In this document: positions 4,880-5,804 of the stretch, piece after piece
Position numbering within the stretch: the first letter of the stretch is position 1
Layout: each line of letters begins with the position of its first letter
Source: Oscillospiraceae bacterium
GTDB taxonomy: Bacteria > Bacillota_A > Clostridia > Oscillospirales > WRJC01
DNA: 5,804 bases
Direction of reading: 5' to 3'
Assembly (NCBI GenBank): GCA_009785015.1
Contig: WQXD01000241.1
Coordinates: forward strand, 1 to 5,804
Program-made: the position numbers and the translations under genes
The notes under the pieces: model-generated
The model's input: only the letters and a program-made list of their open reading frames with translations
The model's database searches: none
What the model was told of the DNA's origin: nothing

Positions 4880-5804
4880 AAAAGAATACAAAATTTATCG
4901 AGGGCGGCGTGGTGGCGCCGCAGGGGTTTTTGGCGGCCGGGGTGCACTGCGGGCTGCGCAAAAACAAAATAAAAAAAGATCTGGCGATGATTTTTTCAAA
5001 AGAAGGCAGGCAGTGCGCGGCGGCGGCGGTATACACGAAAAACAAGGTCGCGGGCGCGCCCATAACGGTCACGAAAAAACATTTGGAAAACGGTTTCGCG
5101 AAGGCGCTGATATGCAACAGCGGCATAGCGAACACGTGCAGTCCGGACGGGCTCGAAAAAGCTTTTGCCATGTGTGAAATAACCGCCGGCGTTTTAAAAG
5201 TGGAGACAAGCGACGTGATTGTGGCCTCAACCGGAGTCATAGGGGCGGCTTTGCCCATCGAGCCCATACAAAACGCGCTTCCCGCCTTAAAGGAGGCGCT
5301 CGGGGATACAAACGAAGCGGGCGAGGACGCCGCCATCGCCATAATGACCACCGACACGCGCAAAAAAGAATACGCGGTCGAGTTTTTGCTGGAGGGACGC
5401 CCTGCGAGAATCGGCCTGATCGCCAAAGGCTCCGGGATGATCGAGCCGAACATGGCCACAATGCTGTGCTTTGTCACGACAGACGTTTCCATATCGCCCG
5501 AAATGCTGCAGGAGGCCTTGAGCGAGGCGGTGTCGGATAGCTTCAACATGGTGAGCATCGACGGCGACACGAGCACAAACGACATGGTGAGCATCATGGC
5601 TTCGGGGCTCTGCGGCAACGGAGAGATAACAAAAAAAGACGACAAATATGAGAGCTTCAAGGGGGCGCTCTGCCTCATATGCGAAGAAGTCTCAAAGGCG
5701 ATCGCCTTTGACGGCGAGGGCGCGACCAAACTCTTGGAGTGCCGGATTTTAAACGCGGATACAAAGCAAAACGCGAAAAAACTCGCCAAGTCCGTGATAA
5801 AATC
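4876..5804 (+). CDS. argJ: Glutamate N-acetyltransferase / amino-acid acetyltransferase ArgJ, C-terminus outside window
   Basis: ArgJ moves the acetyl group from N-acetylornithine to glutamate, recycling it; bifunctional forms also use acetyl-CoA. The frame opens with GTG overlapping the argC stop and stays open for 309 codons to the window edge; the family is about 400 residues, so roughly a quarter is missing. Visible signatures are GVVAPQGFLAAGVHCG near the start (11-26), ICNSGIANTC (79-88) and the oxyanion motif STGVIG (118-123). The autocleavage site KGSGMIEPNMAT-ML (184-197) has Thr195 as the new N-terminal nucleophile of the beta chain. Then come SIDGDTSTND (227-236) and FDGEGATK (278-285). 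All key residues that should lie in this part are present. The first in-frame ATG is 37 codons later, inside the conserved fold, so GTG is the start. Whether it is bifunctional cannot be told from sequence. Confidence 0.95.
   Translation, partial: MKKNTKFIEGGVVAPQGFLAAGVHCGLRKNKIKKDLAMIFSKEGRQCAAAAVYTKNKVAGAPITVTKKHLENGFAKALICNSGIANTCSPDGLEKAFAMCEITAGVLKVETSDVIVASTGVIGAALPIEPIQNALPALKEALGDTNEAGEDAAIAIMTTDTRKKEYAVEFLLEGRPARIGLIAKGSGMIEPNMATMLCFVTTDVSISPEMLQEALSEAVSDSFNMVSIDGDTSTNDMVSIMASGLCGNGEITKKDDKYESFKGALCLICEEVSKAIAFDGEGATKLLECRILNADTKQNAKKLAKSVIK

Noticed and set aside
4854..5789. Long (311-codon) open frame on the minus strand opposite argJ
   Set aside because: It is fully antisense to argJ, whose plus-strand frame carries all the family motifs. 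The composition is serine/alanine-rich with no recognisable domain, typical of a shadow in G+C-rich DNA.

Overview
The window is a chromosomal piece of housekeeping and accessory genes. It probably comes from a fairly G+C-rich anaerobic member of the Bacillota (Clostridia-like). This is tentative and rests on: a short two-residue-motif ArgC with ArgJ behind it, GGAGG-type ribosome sites, a biotin ligase without a DNA-binding domain next to bioY, a URO-D-like protein, a CCA-encoding tRNA gene and an ARG-box-like operator. No 16S rRNA or other taxon marker is present.

Layout. 1-1005 (+) is a URO-D-family protein. 1016-2227 is a 1.2-kb segment of lower G+C content. It is bracketed by a perfect 57-bp direct repeat of the URO-D 3' end (950-1006 and 2228-2284), and the repeat is followed in both copies by the last bases of the convergent birA gene. 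The segment holds a MITE-like inverted-repeat element (1043-1178), a doubtful 26-codon ORF, an AlbA_2/HATPase/winged-helix protein gene that appears to have lost a central block (1253-2158), and a near-consensus promoter facing out of its right end (2191-2219). Next come birA (2288-3088, -) and bioY (3129-3665, +), divergent and 40 bp apart. A tRNA-Arg(CCG) gene lies on the minus strand (3674-3751), convergent with bioY. A 153-bp AT-rich gap with back-to-back promoters leads to the argC-argJ operon (+, 3905 to the window end, argJ cut off).

How the genes work together. bioY and birA form a biotin salvage pair: uptake of biotin, then attachment to carrier proteins. argC and argJ are two steps of the acetylated arginine route, with ArgJ recycling the acetyl group. 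The argC promoter is covered by a 12-bp inverted repeat whose arms resemble ARG boxes, which suggests ArgR/AhrC repression. The 1.2-kb segment looks like a decayed insertion that landed between the convergent 3' ends of the URO-D gene and birA and duplicated about 66 bp of the target. That insertion is the most unusual thing in the window. I did not find a complete new system.
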